Positions 18,814-28,377 are shown, counted from the stretch's first letter. The stretch: DNA of 64,000 bases from Phycisphaerales bacterium (GCA_020352215.1 CP070675.1:3150149-3214148), one strand, 5' to 3'. A program made the numbers and translations. Notes: generated from the letters alone by a model not told the origin.

Positions 18814-18945
18814 AGGTGCCACTGCTGCAGCCAAACAGGCCATCTGCCCGGGCCGTCCGGAGAACAGCACTGCAAGAAATGCCGGAAGAACAAGGGTGTT
18901 ACCTTCGATTGTCCCAGGTGGCTTTCCGGGGCGCTGGGGCACTGA
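18814..18945 (+). other. Short Cys-rich zinc-ribbon-like reading frame without a standard start
   Basis: Immediately after the membrane-protein stop, the next frame encodes 43 residues starting RCHCCSQTGHLPGPSGEQHC and continuing KKCRKNKG, then a stop. The C-x-C-C ... H-C-x-x-C spacing resembles a zinc ribbon. The frame is open only from 18796 and contains no ATG, GTG or TTG upstream of the cysteines; the only near-start is an ATT at 18808. It could be reached by a frameshift at the end of the upstream gene, be a gene relic, or be chance. Confidence 0.25.
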
Positions 18946-18962
18946 AGTCCAGCCGCGATGCC

Positions 18963-18992
18963 TTGACATTTTTGTGAGTCTTCTCATATACT
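18963..18992 (+). promoter_or_regulatory. Sigma70-type promoter for the nucleotide-sugar dehydratase gene
   Basis: TTGACA (18963-18968), an 18-base spacer and TATACT (18987-18992). The predicted start near 18999 gives a leader of about 36 bases before the ATG at 19035. Confidence 0.65.
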
Positions 18993-19034
18993 CTCGTGTC
19001 TATTTTGCGAGCATGACTTTCGTGTCTGGAAAAT

Positions 19035-20984
19035 ATGCCTGACTCAGAGACAAATACACAAGCAAACGAAAACAATGAAGCTGAGTTGGACCTGTCAATT
19101 TCCAACCCTGGGCCCTTGCTCGCCTTCCGCAAGCCGCTGATCGTACTCGCCCATGTACTCGCCTTCGCCACTTCTCTGATGTTGTCATTCTTAGTGGCCA
19201 ACGGTATGCAGTTCAGCTGGGATTGGCTTCAAGGCCAATATCCTGCTTTGCTGTTTTTCGTTTTGATAATAAAGTTGCCGGTATTTGCGTTACTCAAGCA
19301 GTATCGCGGCTGGTGGCGCTATGTGGGGATTTCGGACCTTCTCGGTATACTCAGGGCATCGCTTCTCAGCACGATGATCATCATATTCCTTTGGTTTGCC
19401 GTGCTGTGGTACGCCCCGGTTCGCAGAAGTGTGCCGATTGGCATAACTCTGGTCAGTCAGGGCGTGTTCGTGGCAGATTTATTCGGCACAATTCTACTTC
19501 TGGCGGGACTGCGGATGGTGGTCCGGCTGTATTTCGAGGAATTCCGGACTGTTGAAGGAGGCCGACTGAAGCGATTCCTCATCATCGGGGCAGGTGACGC
19601 AGGGGAGGCACTGTTGCGCGAAATAGACCGGATGCAAGTGGCCCAATACGAAGTCGTTGGTTTCATTGACGACGACACGTTCAAACAAGGCACGAATATC
19701 CATGGGATACCGGTACTCGGCACCGTTGAGGAGTTGCCCACAATCTGCGCGGGCCGCAACATCGAAGAAATCGCCATAGCGATGCCTTCCGCGACCCGCC
19801 AGCAGTTGAGGCGGGTTGTTCAGGTATGCGAGGGGACAAAGATCCGCTTCCGGACAGTGCCGGCGCTTACGGATATCGCATCAGGCAAGTTCCGTGTGTC
19901 GCAGATTCGCGACGTGGACATCAACGATCTGCTTGGAAGAGCGGCAGTGGAACTCGACCTTGATCTGATAGAAGCTTTTGCCAAAGACAAGACAATACTG
20001 GTCACAGGTGCAGGCGGTTCGATTGGTTCGGAAATGTGCAGGCAAGTCTGCAACTTTGGCCCGAAGCGTCTTTTGCTTATCGAGCAGGCGGAGAATCCAC
20101 TGTTCTATATTGAGCGGGAACTGCACAGCCAGTTCCCTGAAGTCTCGATAAAAGCGCTCGTCTGCAACATCACCGACCGAATCCGCGTCGAGAAGGTATT
20201 CGAAGAGTATAGACCGGAGGTTGTCATTCACGCGGCTGCTCACAAGCACGTGCCGCTGATGGAGCTTAATCCCGGTGAAGCCATCAGGAACAACGTTGTG
20301 GGTACGCAGAACATCGCCGATGCGGCTGACAACTACGGGGCTACCAACTTTGTGATGATCAGCACGGACAAGGCGGTGAATCCGACGAGCATAATGGGTT
20401 CATCCAAACGAGTGGCGGAGATATACATTCAGGATTTGGCCAGGACCAGCTCGACGCACTTTGTGACCGTGCGGTTCGGCAACGTGCTTGCGTCGGACGG
20501 CTCAGTTGTCCCCATATTCAAAAAGCAAATAGCCGAGGGCGGGCCGGTGACTGTCACGCACCCGGAGATGAAACGGTACTTTATGACCATTCCGGAGGCC
20601 AGCCAGCTTGTGCTTCAGGCGGCAACGATGGGCAAAGGTGGGGAGATCTTTGTGCTGGATATGGGCGAGCCTGTGAAGATCGTGGATTTGGCCAGAGAGC
20701 TGATAACGCTGAGTGGCTTTCGGCCGGGCGAGGATATTGAGATGATCTTCACCGGCCCGAGGCCGGGTGAGAAGCTCTTTGAAGAGCTTCGAATAGAAGG
20801 CGAAGACATGCAACGGACGAGGCATCCAAAGATCGGGATATGGATGAATATTCCGATGGATCGAGACAAGCTCCGCGCCGGGATAGCGGAGCTCGTCGAG
20901 ATCGCCAAGACACAAGACCACGCCGCCATAGTGCAGAAGATCAAACACCTCGTCCCCGAATACACCGGCCCCAACGCCAACTGA
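19035..20984 (+). CDS. Membrane-bound nucleotide-sugar 4,6-dehydratase (CapD/WbpM/FlaA1 type)
   Basis: This 649-residue enzyme probably converts a UDP-HexNAc to a 4-keto-6-deoxy sugar for surface polysaccharide. Four membrane helices (about 35-180) come first. Next is a Rossmann domain starting LKRFLIIGAGDAGEALLREI, then the SDR dehydratase domain with ILVTGAGGSIGSEMCRQV (about residue 320), HAAAHKHVPLMELNPGEAI, and the catalytic stretch STDKAVNPTSIMGSSKRVAE, where Met replaces the usual Tyr of the SDR triad, as in WbpM/PglF. RPGEKLFEEL is near the C-terminus. It is a single gene with its own promoter and no neighbouring glycosyltransferases. Confidence 0.92.
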   Translation: MPDSETNTQANENNEAELDLSISNPGPLLAFRKPLIVLAHVLAFATSLMLSFLVANGMQFSWDWLQGQYPALLFFVLIIKLPVFALLKQYRGWWRYVGISDLLGILRASLLSTMIIIFLWFAVLWYAPVRRSVPIGITLVSQGVFVADLFGTILLLAGLRMVVRLYFEEFRTVEGGRLKRFLIIGAGDAGEALLREIDRMQVAQYEVVGFIDDDTFKQGTNIHGIPVLGTVEELPTICAGRNIEEIAIAMPSATRQQLRRVVQVCEGTKIRFRTVPALTDIASGKFRVSQIRDVDINDLLGRAAVELDLDLIEAFAKDKTILVTGAGGSIGSEMCRQVCNFGPKRLLLIEQAENPLFYIERELHSQFPEVSIKALVCNITDRIRVEKVFEEYRPEVVIHAAAHKHVPLMELNPGEAIRNNVVGTQNIADAADNYGATNFVMISTDKAVNPTSIMGSSKRVAEIYIQDLARTSSTHFVTVRFGNVLASDGSVVPIFKKQIAEGGPVTVTHPEMKRYFMTIPEASQLVLQAATMGKGGEIFVLDMGEPVKIVDLARELITLSGFRPGEDIEMIFTGPRPGEKLFEELRIEGEDMQRTRHPKIGIWMNIPMDRDKLRAGIAELVEIAKTQDHAAIVQKIKHLVPEYTGPNAN

Positions 20985-21012
20985 AACGCGCCTTCACCGT
21001 CAATTTGTTTGG

Positions 21013-24000
21013 CTATTCGGTACCGACGAGCCAGCTGTCAGCGAATTCGCACATATCCTCCGGCATCACCCGACCGTCTCCGGTGAGATCTGCTCCGCCG
21101 CATGTATCGCACGCTGTTTCCAGCCACTTGCTGGCGAAGAGCGCGTAGTCCGTCATATCTGCATCTTCGTCGTCGTCGAGATCACCGGGAAGGAAAGACT
21201 CGCCTTCGAATCCATAGGTAGTGATTTCGGTGCTATGCATCCCGCCTCGTGCATGGATCAGCCGTATGTCCTGTGCGCGGAGTTCTGCCAGCAGTGCTTC
21301 AGATAGCCCCGGTTCAAGCCGCGGTTCAAAGAGAAAATGCTCGTCGAAGTTATGATGTTCGGGGCGATACGTCTGTGAGTAGTAGCCGTGTAGGATAATG
21401 GGCACACTTGTATGACCTTCGATCACGGTCTCGACCCAGCGAATAAGCGGCGCTGTGTAACCTACGACGAAGCCTTTCGGGGGAGGGGGCCAGTAGAATG
21501 ACGTCGTGATAGTGACACCGTTGGGGCCCTGGAAATGGCGCTGCTGCAGCAGGTCACCCGCTTGTGGCTCTTGACAGGGACACAACCGCGTACTATCGCT
21601 CACGGTCATCTTGGGACCGTCCCAGTCCCACGCCGGTACGGCCCGTTCATGATCTGCCTTCAGTATCAAGCACCCGAAGTCTCTGAGCGTCAGAATCGGG
21701 CTCTCAGCCGCGGAAACCTGGATTGGAATGTTGGTGGCCACAAGCCCACAGACCCTCGGATTTGACAAATGATGCATCACCCATTCATCGGTGATCTCAA
21801 CACCGTCGTACTTGTGAGCGGCCCTCGGCAGCAGTGGCAACGTACTCGTAAGGGCGCGAACTCGGCCGTCTGCGACATATTCGAACTCAACCTCAGCATA
21901 GAGGCAGTCGATCAAGTTGTCACTTGCAAGCCAGAGGTTCTTGGTCTCCATCAACCACCTTGACTTGAGACGATGGTTTGCGAAGACGTCGCCGAATTCT
22001 CCTTGGAAGGTGCAATACTCAACAGCTTCGTTGACCAGGAACGGCGTGATCGTCGGGGAACTGTTAGGCTCTGGAATCTGGCGCACCTGCTTGACGACAA
22101 GCTTGCCGTCGGGCGCGACCTTTTTGTACTCGGTCTCGAACACAAAGCGCGTCTGCCCTGTCACGTCGCTGAAGCGCTCAGCCACCTTGACAAGCAATCC
22201 GACCAGCTCCTCATAGTCGTCCTGCCACCGCATGACCTTCGCACCCAGCGGCACAAGATTCGATTCACGGACCAATGTAGGAAACGCCCCAAACGAATAG
22301 ACCTGGACGCTCACGTGCTCCGGAATGCTGCCGTCGGTGGGATTCGTCACAGAGGTTGCCCCGTGTTGCGTCACCAAGTCTATAGCCCAGCTTGACGAAT
22401 GCCTCCTGTGGATGGTCCCTACGCCATTGGCCAACTCGATCTCGTCCGGGAACGAGTGGTGCACGAGTAACGCCATGCCCACACTGTCTTCGTCGACACC
22501 GTGCCGCAAACGCTCGAGATAGGCATTATCGTTGTAGAAGCTGGCGAAGACCCTGCGTACGGCCCTGAAGACCCCACGCTCATTACCGTTGTCCGGATCA
22601 CAGTGGCACGGACCGGCCGTATTACCGTCAAGATCATCGGCCAGGCATCCACTGTAGCTGTCGTACAGCCCGGCCCCAGTAAATTGTTCACTGTCTTCGA
22701 CGTTAGTGGAGCTGCGAAAACGGATCTTCTTGTTCGGGTCAAATCCGTACTGTGGGTCTTGAAGGATGCCGACAATTGCCTGCTGCTGCGTCGGGGTGAA
22801 GCTGGTGAGGCTATTGTCTCTGAACAGACTCCGTATGCCGTTGAGCACACCGGACAGTTGTGCCATGTTTGATGGCGGGTAGGTGAATGGCGCTAAGCGA
22901 GCTTCGATCTCCTCACGCAGAGTATTACCGGTAGCAAGCTGCTGATCGAGAAATTCCTTCCAGAGGTCAAACGAAAATGCCACGGCCACCGGCGAATCCT
23001 CAGGAATAGCGGTCCGCAAGATACCAAAGTTCGACGCCTTACCGCCGAAGTACTTGATGTCTGACGGCAACAGACCATCGGCATTTGAACTATAGCTGCC
23101 ATAGTCGGTAGCCGGTTCGATATCCAGTACCGGGGGGGCCTTCAGTTTGAGCAGGTCTGCGATGGCGTTCTCATCAAGAACGCCCTCAACATCAATCAGC
23201 CGCACATCGGATGAGCCTTCTTTCTCGTAGGCCCGCAGAACCACACGGTGGCCGATAAGCCCCGTCGCTCGGTCTGCATCTCCAGTAACAGCCAGATGCA
23301 CGAACGGGACGCCGAACGTCTTGGCAAGTATCGCCACGTGTGAATTGGGAGTCGAGGGTGACAGCGTGATGATGCCGGCGACGAAAGGCACCTCAGCGGG
23401 TACACCGTCGGTCAGCAAAATGTCGTTTGGCTCTAACTGTCCCGTCAGATACGCCTGATTGACATGACCACCGCTGATGTACTTGAGCTTGCCGAGCGCC
23501 CATCCAGTTGAATAGCAAGTATTGCCCTGGGCCCAGCGGTCGGGGGAACTCACTGGCATGCCCTGCTCTTCGAACCAATCGCGATTGGCTCTTGCTGCGG
23601 CGAGCTGCTCGTAAGATGGAAAGTAGAATGCCTGTACCCCGGGCTCGGCCACAATGCTGCCCTTAACAACATCGAAGAACCGGGCGATCTCTTCTCGATC
23701 GTACACGTCATGCCCGACGAATTGAATGCCGTACTCAGGGTACTCAGGCGGTGGAGGATCGCCACCTTTCGGAGGCAAGATAACGGCGCCCAGGATCGCC
23801 TTTCGGCCGTCCCTGAATAGGGTCGCCTGATTGAACTGTTCCGTGGTCATACCGATGAACGGCTCAAGCAGTTCGGTGGCAAAATGATAATGAAAGGTAT
23901 ACTCGTGCCCATCCTGGAAATACACGACATTCGGATCGTATGGCTCCAGCAGTATGGTGAACTTCACCCAGCCCGGCGCAGCAGCTGAGCTTCCCTCTAC

Positions 24001-24147
24001 CCGAAATGGGTCGTCCGGGAACGCAATCTCGTTCTTGCAGTATGGTGAAGTAATAGCCGGACCACGGGCAATCGCCGCAGCCATCACAAGAAGCAGAGCC
24101 GCAAGAAAAGCCCACGGCCTACCCAATGATTCCCATTCGCGGATCAT
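21013..24147 (-). CDS. Secreted dikinase-like protein: phosphohistidine swivel domain, PPDK-type ATP-binding domain, dockerin-like tail
   Basis: The 1044 residues start with a signal peptide (PWAFLAALLLVMAAAIARG). At about 262-285, SPSTPNSHVAILAKTFGVPF matches the phosphohistidine swivel domain of PEP-utilising enzymes, with His in NSHVAI. The PEP/pyruvate-dikinase nucleotide-binding domain follows: GGKASNFGIL (about 368), RFRSSTNVEDSEQFTGAGLY (about 475) and the closing DGKLVVKQVRQIPEP (about 700). The swivel-then-ATP order and the N-V-E-D...AGLYDS wording resemble plant glucan, water dikinase more than PEP synthase. Two dockerin-like EF-hands end the protein (GDLDDDEDADMTDYALFASK and ADLTGDGRVMPEDMCEF). 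GGAAGG precedes the ATG. A glycan-phosphorylating role is inference; ATP supply outside the cytosol is a problem for it. Confidence 0.75.
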   Translation of the reverse strand: MIREWESLGRPWAFLAALLLVMAAAIARGPAITSPYCKNEIAFPDDPFRVEGSSAAAPGWVKFTILLEPYDPNVVYFQDGHEYTFHYHFATELLEPFIGMTTEQFNQATLFRDGRKAILGAVILPPKGGDPPPPEYPEYGIQFVGHDVYDREEIARFFDVVKGSIVAEPGVQAFYFPSYEQLAAARANRDWFEEQGMPVSSPDRWAQGNTCYSTGWALGKLKYISGGHVNQAYLTGQLEPNDILLTDGVPAEVPFVAGIITLSPSTPNSHVAILAKTFGVPFVHLAVTGDADRATGLIGHRVVLRAYEKEGSSDVRLIDVEGVLDENAIADLLKLKAPPVLDIEPATDYGSYSSNADGLLPSDIKYFGGKASNFGILRTAIPEDSPVAVAFSFDLWKEFLDQQLATGNTLREEIEARLAPFTYPPSNMAQLSGVLNGIRSLFRDNSLTSFTPTQQQAIVGILQDPQYGFDPNKKIRFRSSTNVEDSEQFTGAGLYDSYSGCLADDLDGNTAGPCHCDPDNGNERGVFRAVRRVFASFYNDNAYLERLRHGVDEDSVGMALLVHHSFPDEIELANGVGTIHRRHSSSWAIDLVTQHGATSVTNPTDGSIPEHVSVQVYSFGAFPTLVRESNLVPLGAKVMRWQDDYEELVGLLVKVAERFSDVTGQTRFVFETEYKKVAPDGKLVVKQVRQIPEPNSSPTITPFLVNEAVEYCTFQGEFGDVFANHRLKSRWLMETKNLWLASDNLIDCLYAEVEFEYVADGRVRALTSTLPLLPRAAHKYDGVEITDEWVMHHLSNPRVCGLVATNIPIQVSAAESPILTLRDFGCLILKADHERAVPAWDWDGPKMTVSDSTRLCPCQEPQAGDLLQQRHFQGPNGVTITTSFYWPPPPKGFVVGYTAPLIRWVETVIEGHTSVPIILHGYYSQTYRPEHHNFDEHFLFEPRLEPGLSEALLAELRAQDIRLIHARGGMHSTEITTYGFEGESFLPGDLDDDEDADMTDYALFASKWLETACDTCGGADLTGDGRVMPEDMCEFADSWLVGTE

Positions 24148-24347
24148 TCGCGCGCCTTCCTTTCAAAGACGAACCGTCCCTCATACAATCGAACGTTATC
24201 TACGCAATAGTATTGCCCTAATGTGCCGCCTGGCCGCCAAAACGTAACGCCCTTTATCCCAACATCATGACAATTGCGACTATTTCCCCCGCAAATTCCA
24301 CTTATCGCCCCTGCAAAACGTTCTTCCGGAGCGCGCTCCAAGACCAT
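24144..24347 (-). pseudogene. Short ORF, possible lectin-domain remnant
   Basis: A 67-codon frame ends with GQYYCVDNVRLYEGRFVFER. The phrase D-N-V-R-L-Y-E is common near the end of jelly-roll or ConA-like domains in planctomycete surface proteins. Its stop overlaps the start of the dikinase-like gene as ATGA. The first 30 residues look unlike a normal domain and the ATG has no clear ribosome site. It may be the tail of a decayed gene, or a tiny coupled leader ORF. Confidence 0.3.
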
Positions 24348-24362
24348 ACGGAATGATCCGCC

Positions 24363-26672
24363 TTATCGAGCAGGCCATTCAGAGCCGCCGAGCCATTGCT
24401 CGCCGAGTATTGCCAAGTCCAAGAAATCAACCCGGCCATCGTAATTCAAATCGCCCTGTGGACGGCTTCTTAGGAATGGATACGTCTGATTGTCTGCTAT
24501 ATCCCAGACTTCGATGAAATCCCAGCCAGCATCTGTGAACGTGTTTCGCATCCGCATCTCAGCCGTTGTCTTACCAGCCCCACCGTCACTGTGGCTCAGC
24601 CCGCTGGCCTCGACATCCCAGAAGCAGCCGACCGTGTGACGCTCACACCCATCACCGCCACCAGCTTCACCACCAACAAAGCCTCCAATGTGTTCCCCTG
24701 TCCCCAGAACACTGCAGGCCGAATAGCTAAAGAGGATCTCACCACTATCAGCGCCCACGAGGCCGCCAATTTCATCTATGCCCTCGACGCTGCCGCCCGC
24801 GTAGCAGTTTCGTATGACACTGTTTGGTCCTCGTCGGCTGCAGTCATTCACTCCCACCAACCCGCCAACGGACCGCTGTCCTGAGACGTTTGCTACTGAG
24901 TAGGACTCTGACACCGTGCTATTGACGTAACGTGTGTCGCTGGTGCCTGTGAGTCCGCCAACTGAATCAACTCCCACGACGTTACCGGATGAACCGCAGC
25001 GCACGATAACGCTGCCGGGTTTTCCCTTGCCGGCCAGCCCACCAACGCTCTCGTTCCCGACAACATTGCTGGACGAGATGCTGTCACTAACAAAGTCAGC
25101 AGATCCCACTAATCCCCCGACGGCCCTGTCGCCAAAGACGTTCACCGATGACGTGCAATTCTCGATTGTACCGCCGGAGCCGATGAGTCCACCGACAGAT
25201 GTCCCTCCGGAGACACTACCACCCTCAACGTGGCAATTGGATACGGTGCCAAGCAGAATTCCCACGAGCGATCCGATGTCACGCCCAGTCCCAGCCTCAA
25301 CGTTGGGGTCGATTAGGGTCAGATTCCTGACCGTTCCGCTTACGCTTCCGAAAAGCCCGATGTAGTCCAAACCGTTGCAGTCATAGACCAGGTTTGAGAT
25401 CGCATGGCCGTTCCCACTGAAACTGCCTCCAAACGACAGTCTGGGAGTGACTCCGATTCTGTTGAACTCAGTCGGTCCAAGTACTGACAGATCAATATCG
25501 GCCATGAGCTTGAAGTGTTTGTCCCAGGCACATACCACGAGCCCGATCTGATTAAGCTGCTCTGCAGTGTGGATCACATATGGGTCATTGGGCTCACCTT
25601 TGCCGTGCCAAAATACGGGATTCGTCAAGACCTCTCCTGGAGCATGCTCCCAGGCAAGCCGCAGGTAATCTCGTCCGGCGTCAATCGTCCATATACCCGA
25701 GCATCCCCAGTTAGAGAAGGTGTTCGGATCGTACATCTGTCTAGTCGTCTTGCCGATTCCTCGCGCACTCGTGGCCTGGCCGCTGGTCTCCACATCCCAG
25801 AAAGAACTGACCACGGCCCCCGAGTTCTTACCGACCAATCCGCTAACCTCCGTAGTTCCTGTGACGCCGCCCGTGGAGTAGCTGTCGGCGACTGCACCGT
25901 CTGACAGATTCTCTCCCACCAGTCCACCGACCAGGTCAATCCCAGTCACACCGCTCTCAGAGTAGCAGTGGATGAGCGTACCGTCGTTCTGTCCTATCAG
26001 GCCGCCGACAAGACTGTCACCTGAAACAGCTCCGTTGGAGTAAGACCTAGCGACCTTTGTATCTTCAGAAGCCCATCCGACCAGCCCGCCCACGTTTTGG
26101 AAACCTGACACATCGGCATTGGAACTACAGTCGACGATCTCTCCGTTGGCGTATCCGACTAAACCACCCACAGGGCCGTATCCCAAGACACTGCCGGCTT
26201 CGACGCTGCAGCCTCTCACGGTTCCGCTGTCCAACCAGCCGACCAGCGCGGCGACTCGCTCTCCCATTTCGGCGTCGATATTGGGATTTGTAAGTCTCAC
26301 ATTCTTGATCTGAGCATGCTCTCCGCTGACGTAGCCAAAAAGCCCAATGTGATTCCCACCCGTACAAGCACGGCCGAAGTCGGATATTGTATGGCCGTTG
26401 CCGTCAAAGACGCCGGCGAAGCCTTTGCGATCGTTCCAGGCTCTGTAGTACCCTATGATGTTGAATTCAGTGCCGGTGTACGCAGACAGGTCGATGTCCG
26501 CCACAAGAGCGAAGTGCTTGTCCCAGTCGTTCGGTTCGGCCCCGATAGCATTCAACTGCTCGGGGGTGTAGATCAAATACGGATCATTGGGCTCTCCTGT
26601 GCCGCCGCCGTACTTGGCCTGAGTCGGAGCGGCCAACGCAAGAATACTCAGAATGAGAATGCATGTCTTCAT
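24363..26672 (-). CDS. Secreted GLUG-repeat protein with two tandem modules and a dockerin-like tail
   Basis: The 769-residue protein has a signal peptide (LILSILALAAPTQA). It then has two copies of one module. Each opens with GEPNDPY followed by I-x-T-x-E-Q-L-N and DKHF-x-L-x-ADIDLS (at about 25 and 365). Each continues with GLUG-type repeats such as VGGLVGYANGEIVDCSSNAD. The GLUG motif is known from surface and adhesin-like proteins. A dockerin-like EF-hand (GDLNYDGRVDFLDLAILGEQ) closes it. The ATG at 26672 follows GGAGG and overlaps the stop of the upstream paralogue as ATGA. Confidence 0.85.
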   Translation of the reverse strand: MKTCILILSILALAAPTQAKYGGGTGEPNDPYLIYTPEQLNAIGAEPNDWDKHFALVADIDLSAYTGTEFNIIGYYRAWNDRKGFAGVFDGNGHTISDFGRACTGGNHIGLFGYVSGEHAQIKNVRLTNPNIDAEMGERVAALVGWLDSGTVRGCSVEAGSVLGYGPVGGLVGYANGEIVDCSSNADVSGFQNVGGLVGWASEDTKVARSYSNGAVSGDSLVGGLIGQNDGTLIHCYSESGVTGIDLVGGLVGENLSDGAVADSYSTGGVTGTTEVSGLVGKNSGAVVSSFWDVETSGQATSARGIGKTTRQMYDPNTFSNWGCSGIWTIDAGRDYLRLAWEHAPGEVLTNPVFWHGKGEPNDPYVIHTAEQLNQIGLVVCAWDKHFKLMADIDLSVLGPTEFNRIGVTPRLSFGGSFSGNGHAISNLVYDCNGLDYIGLFGSVSGTVRNLTLIDPNVEAGTGRDIGSLVGILLGTVSNCHVEGGSVSGGTSVGGLIGSGGTIENCTSSVNVFGDRAVGGLVGSADFVSDSISSSNVVGNESVGGLAGKGKPGSVIVRCGSSGNVVGVDSVGGLTGTSDTRYVNSTVSESYSVANVSGQRSVGGLVGVNDCSRRGPNSVIRNCYAGGSVEGIDEIGGLVGADSGEILFSYSACSVLGTGEHIGGFVGGEAGGGDGCERHTVGCFWDVEASGLSHSDGGAGKTTAEMRMRNTFTDAGWDFIEVWDIADNQTYPFLRSRPQGDLNYDGRVDFLDLAILGEQWLGGSEWPAR

Positions 26673-28267
26673 GGTTCTGTTTCCTCCAACCAATTGTCCG
26701 TGAACATCTGGAGATCCTCGATTCCAACTGCACCAGATTCATCAATGTCTGTACCGTCACAGTGGTCGTTGTCTGCGACACACTCTGTTTCCAGCCAGTG
26801 AGTGGCAAAGAACGAGAAATCCATCATCGTCACGCCATCCGGACAGACAAGATCACCAACCGGGACCTGCCAGGTGAGTCGCGGGTAGTTGGTCTGCTCG
26901 CAAATCACCCAGGCGCCATCTGAGCCCGCCGGATTTCTGCCGACAAGTTCCCAACCGGCACCTTCGAAAGTGCTTCGCATCTGCATTCGGTAGGTCTTCA
27001 TGCCAATGCCACCTGCACTGCTCGTCCAGCCGCTCGTTTGCGTATCCCAGAAGCAGCGTGAAACGTAGCTATGAACGCTTGTGCCTACAAGCCCGCCGAC
27101 ATCCCTGCTGCCTTGAGCCTTCCCACAAGAGTAGCTCCTGCTTATCTGGCCCCCGTCCAGCAGGCCAACCAGGCCGCCAACGTTCGTATTTCCCGAAGCC
27201 GGGCCTCGGGCGTAGCTGTCAGTGATCACACCGCCAGAGGTGGTTCCAACGAGCCCGCCACACCAGTCCGAGCTGGAAGCGCTCCCGACTGCGAAGCAGC
27301 TTGCAATCACTCCGGAGTCATCTCTACCGATAAGACCACCGGCGAGATCTCCCTCAACAGTTCCGGTAGCACAGCATCTGTTGATTTGTCCACTGATATT
27401 ATGGCCAATCAGCCCTCCCGCTTCGAAGCCACCGGCGACATCTCCGGATGCCCTACAATTGCTTATGACGGCCCCGTCAACTGCGCCGATCAGACCACCG
27501 ATGCAGAACCCCGCAACCTCAACCGATGAGCTGCAATCAACGACTACACCTGACTCGGTCATCCCTATCAACCCGCCGACGAAGTGGACCGCAGAAACGC
27601 TACCCGATGAATGGCAGTTGCTGATCCCTCCGTGAGTGTTGAGTCCGACCAATCCCCCGACGCAGTGCCCCAGCAGATGGTGAGCCTCGCCCAGAATCTG
27701 CGCGGACGACGAGCAGTCGACAACAGTACCACTATTGGCTCCGATCAAGCCACCGACATTGTTCCCACCTGAGACACTGCCACCAACAACAAAACATCCG
27801 CTCACGGCCCCATCCTGCAGGTAGCCAACCAGCGTGCCAACGTTGGACCCGATTCCGGCATTTGTGTTGGGATCGACCAACGTCAGATCTCTGATCTCGC
27901 CGCCGAAATCGACACATGCAAAGAGCCCAATGTAGTCTGTGTCAGCAGATGTATGGTGCAGGCCAAATATTGCGCAATCATTACCATCAAAATGGCCGGA
28001 GAATGGCTCGTCGGAAGTGCCGATGAGATTGAATGGCTCGCCACCGCACTGAGACAGGTCGATGTCCGCCATAAGCCTGAAGTGCTTGTCCCAGTCCTCT
28101 TCGTGCTGGCCGATATGGTTCATTTGTTGGGAGGTATAGATCAGGTAGGGATCATTGGGCTCTCCCGTCCCGCCGCCATACTTAGCATAGGCAGGAAAGC
28201 TCGCTAAGAAGGCTACCATCAGTACAGGGATTGTCCACAAGATCGCCTGATTTCTCGACCCTCTCAT
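26669..28267 (-). CDS. Secreted GLUG-repeat protein with dockerin-like tail
   Basis: At 532 residues, this protein carries one copy of the module found twice in the next gene. After a signal peptide ending FPAYA it has YGGGTGEPNDPYLIYT, DKHFRLMADIDLS, then about ten GLUG repeats (for example VGGLIGANSGTVVDCSSSAQ). The C-terminus has two dockerin-like segments (GVTMMDFSFFATHWL and GTDIDESGAVGIEDLQMFTD). GGAGG lies six bases before the ATG. It is first in a two-gene operon, translationally coupled to the following paralogue. Surface adhesion or matrix binding is likely but not proven. Confidence 0.85.
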   Translation of the reverse strand: MRGSRNQAILWTIPVLMVAFLASFPAYAKYGGGTGEPNDPYLIYTSQQMNHIGQHEEDWDKHFRLMADIDLSQCGGEPFNLIGTSDEPFSGHFDGNDCAIFGLHHTSADTDYIGLFACVDFGGEIRDLTLVDPNTNAGIGSNVGTLVGYLQDGAVSGCFVVGGSVSGGNNVGGLIGANSGTVVDCSSSAQILGEAHHLLGHCVGGLVGLNTHGGISNCHSSGSVSAVHFVGGLIGMTESGVVVDCSSSVEVAGFCIGGLIGAVDGAVISNCRASGDVAGGFEAGGLIGHNISGQINRCCATGTVEGDLAGGLIGRDDSGVIASCFAVGSASSSDWCGGLVGTTSGGVITDSYARGPASGNTNVGGLVGLLDGGQISRSYSCGKAQGSRDVGGLVGTSVHSYVSRCFWDTQTSGWTSSAGGIGMKTYRMQMRSTFEGAGWELVGRNPAGSDGAWVICEQTNYPRLTWQVPVGDLVCPDGVTMMDFSFFATHWLETECVADNDHCDGTDIDESGAVGIEDLQMFTDNWLEETEP

Positions 28268-28377
28268 TCTCAGCCTCCGTTCCCCCCATCCTCAAAGCAC
28301 ATAGTAGCCGCTTTTTCCACAACAACGGCCCACAAATGTACGAATACGCGCAGCAATCTCGGTTTGTATCTTGAAAT

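Noticed and set aside
24363-28267. Tandem DNA repeats or a CRISPR-like array
   Set aside because: The regular texture comes from GLUG protein repeats that are conserved in amino acids, not from identical DNA repeats with spacers.
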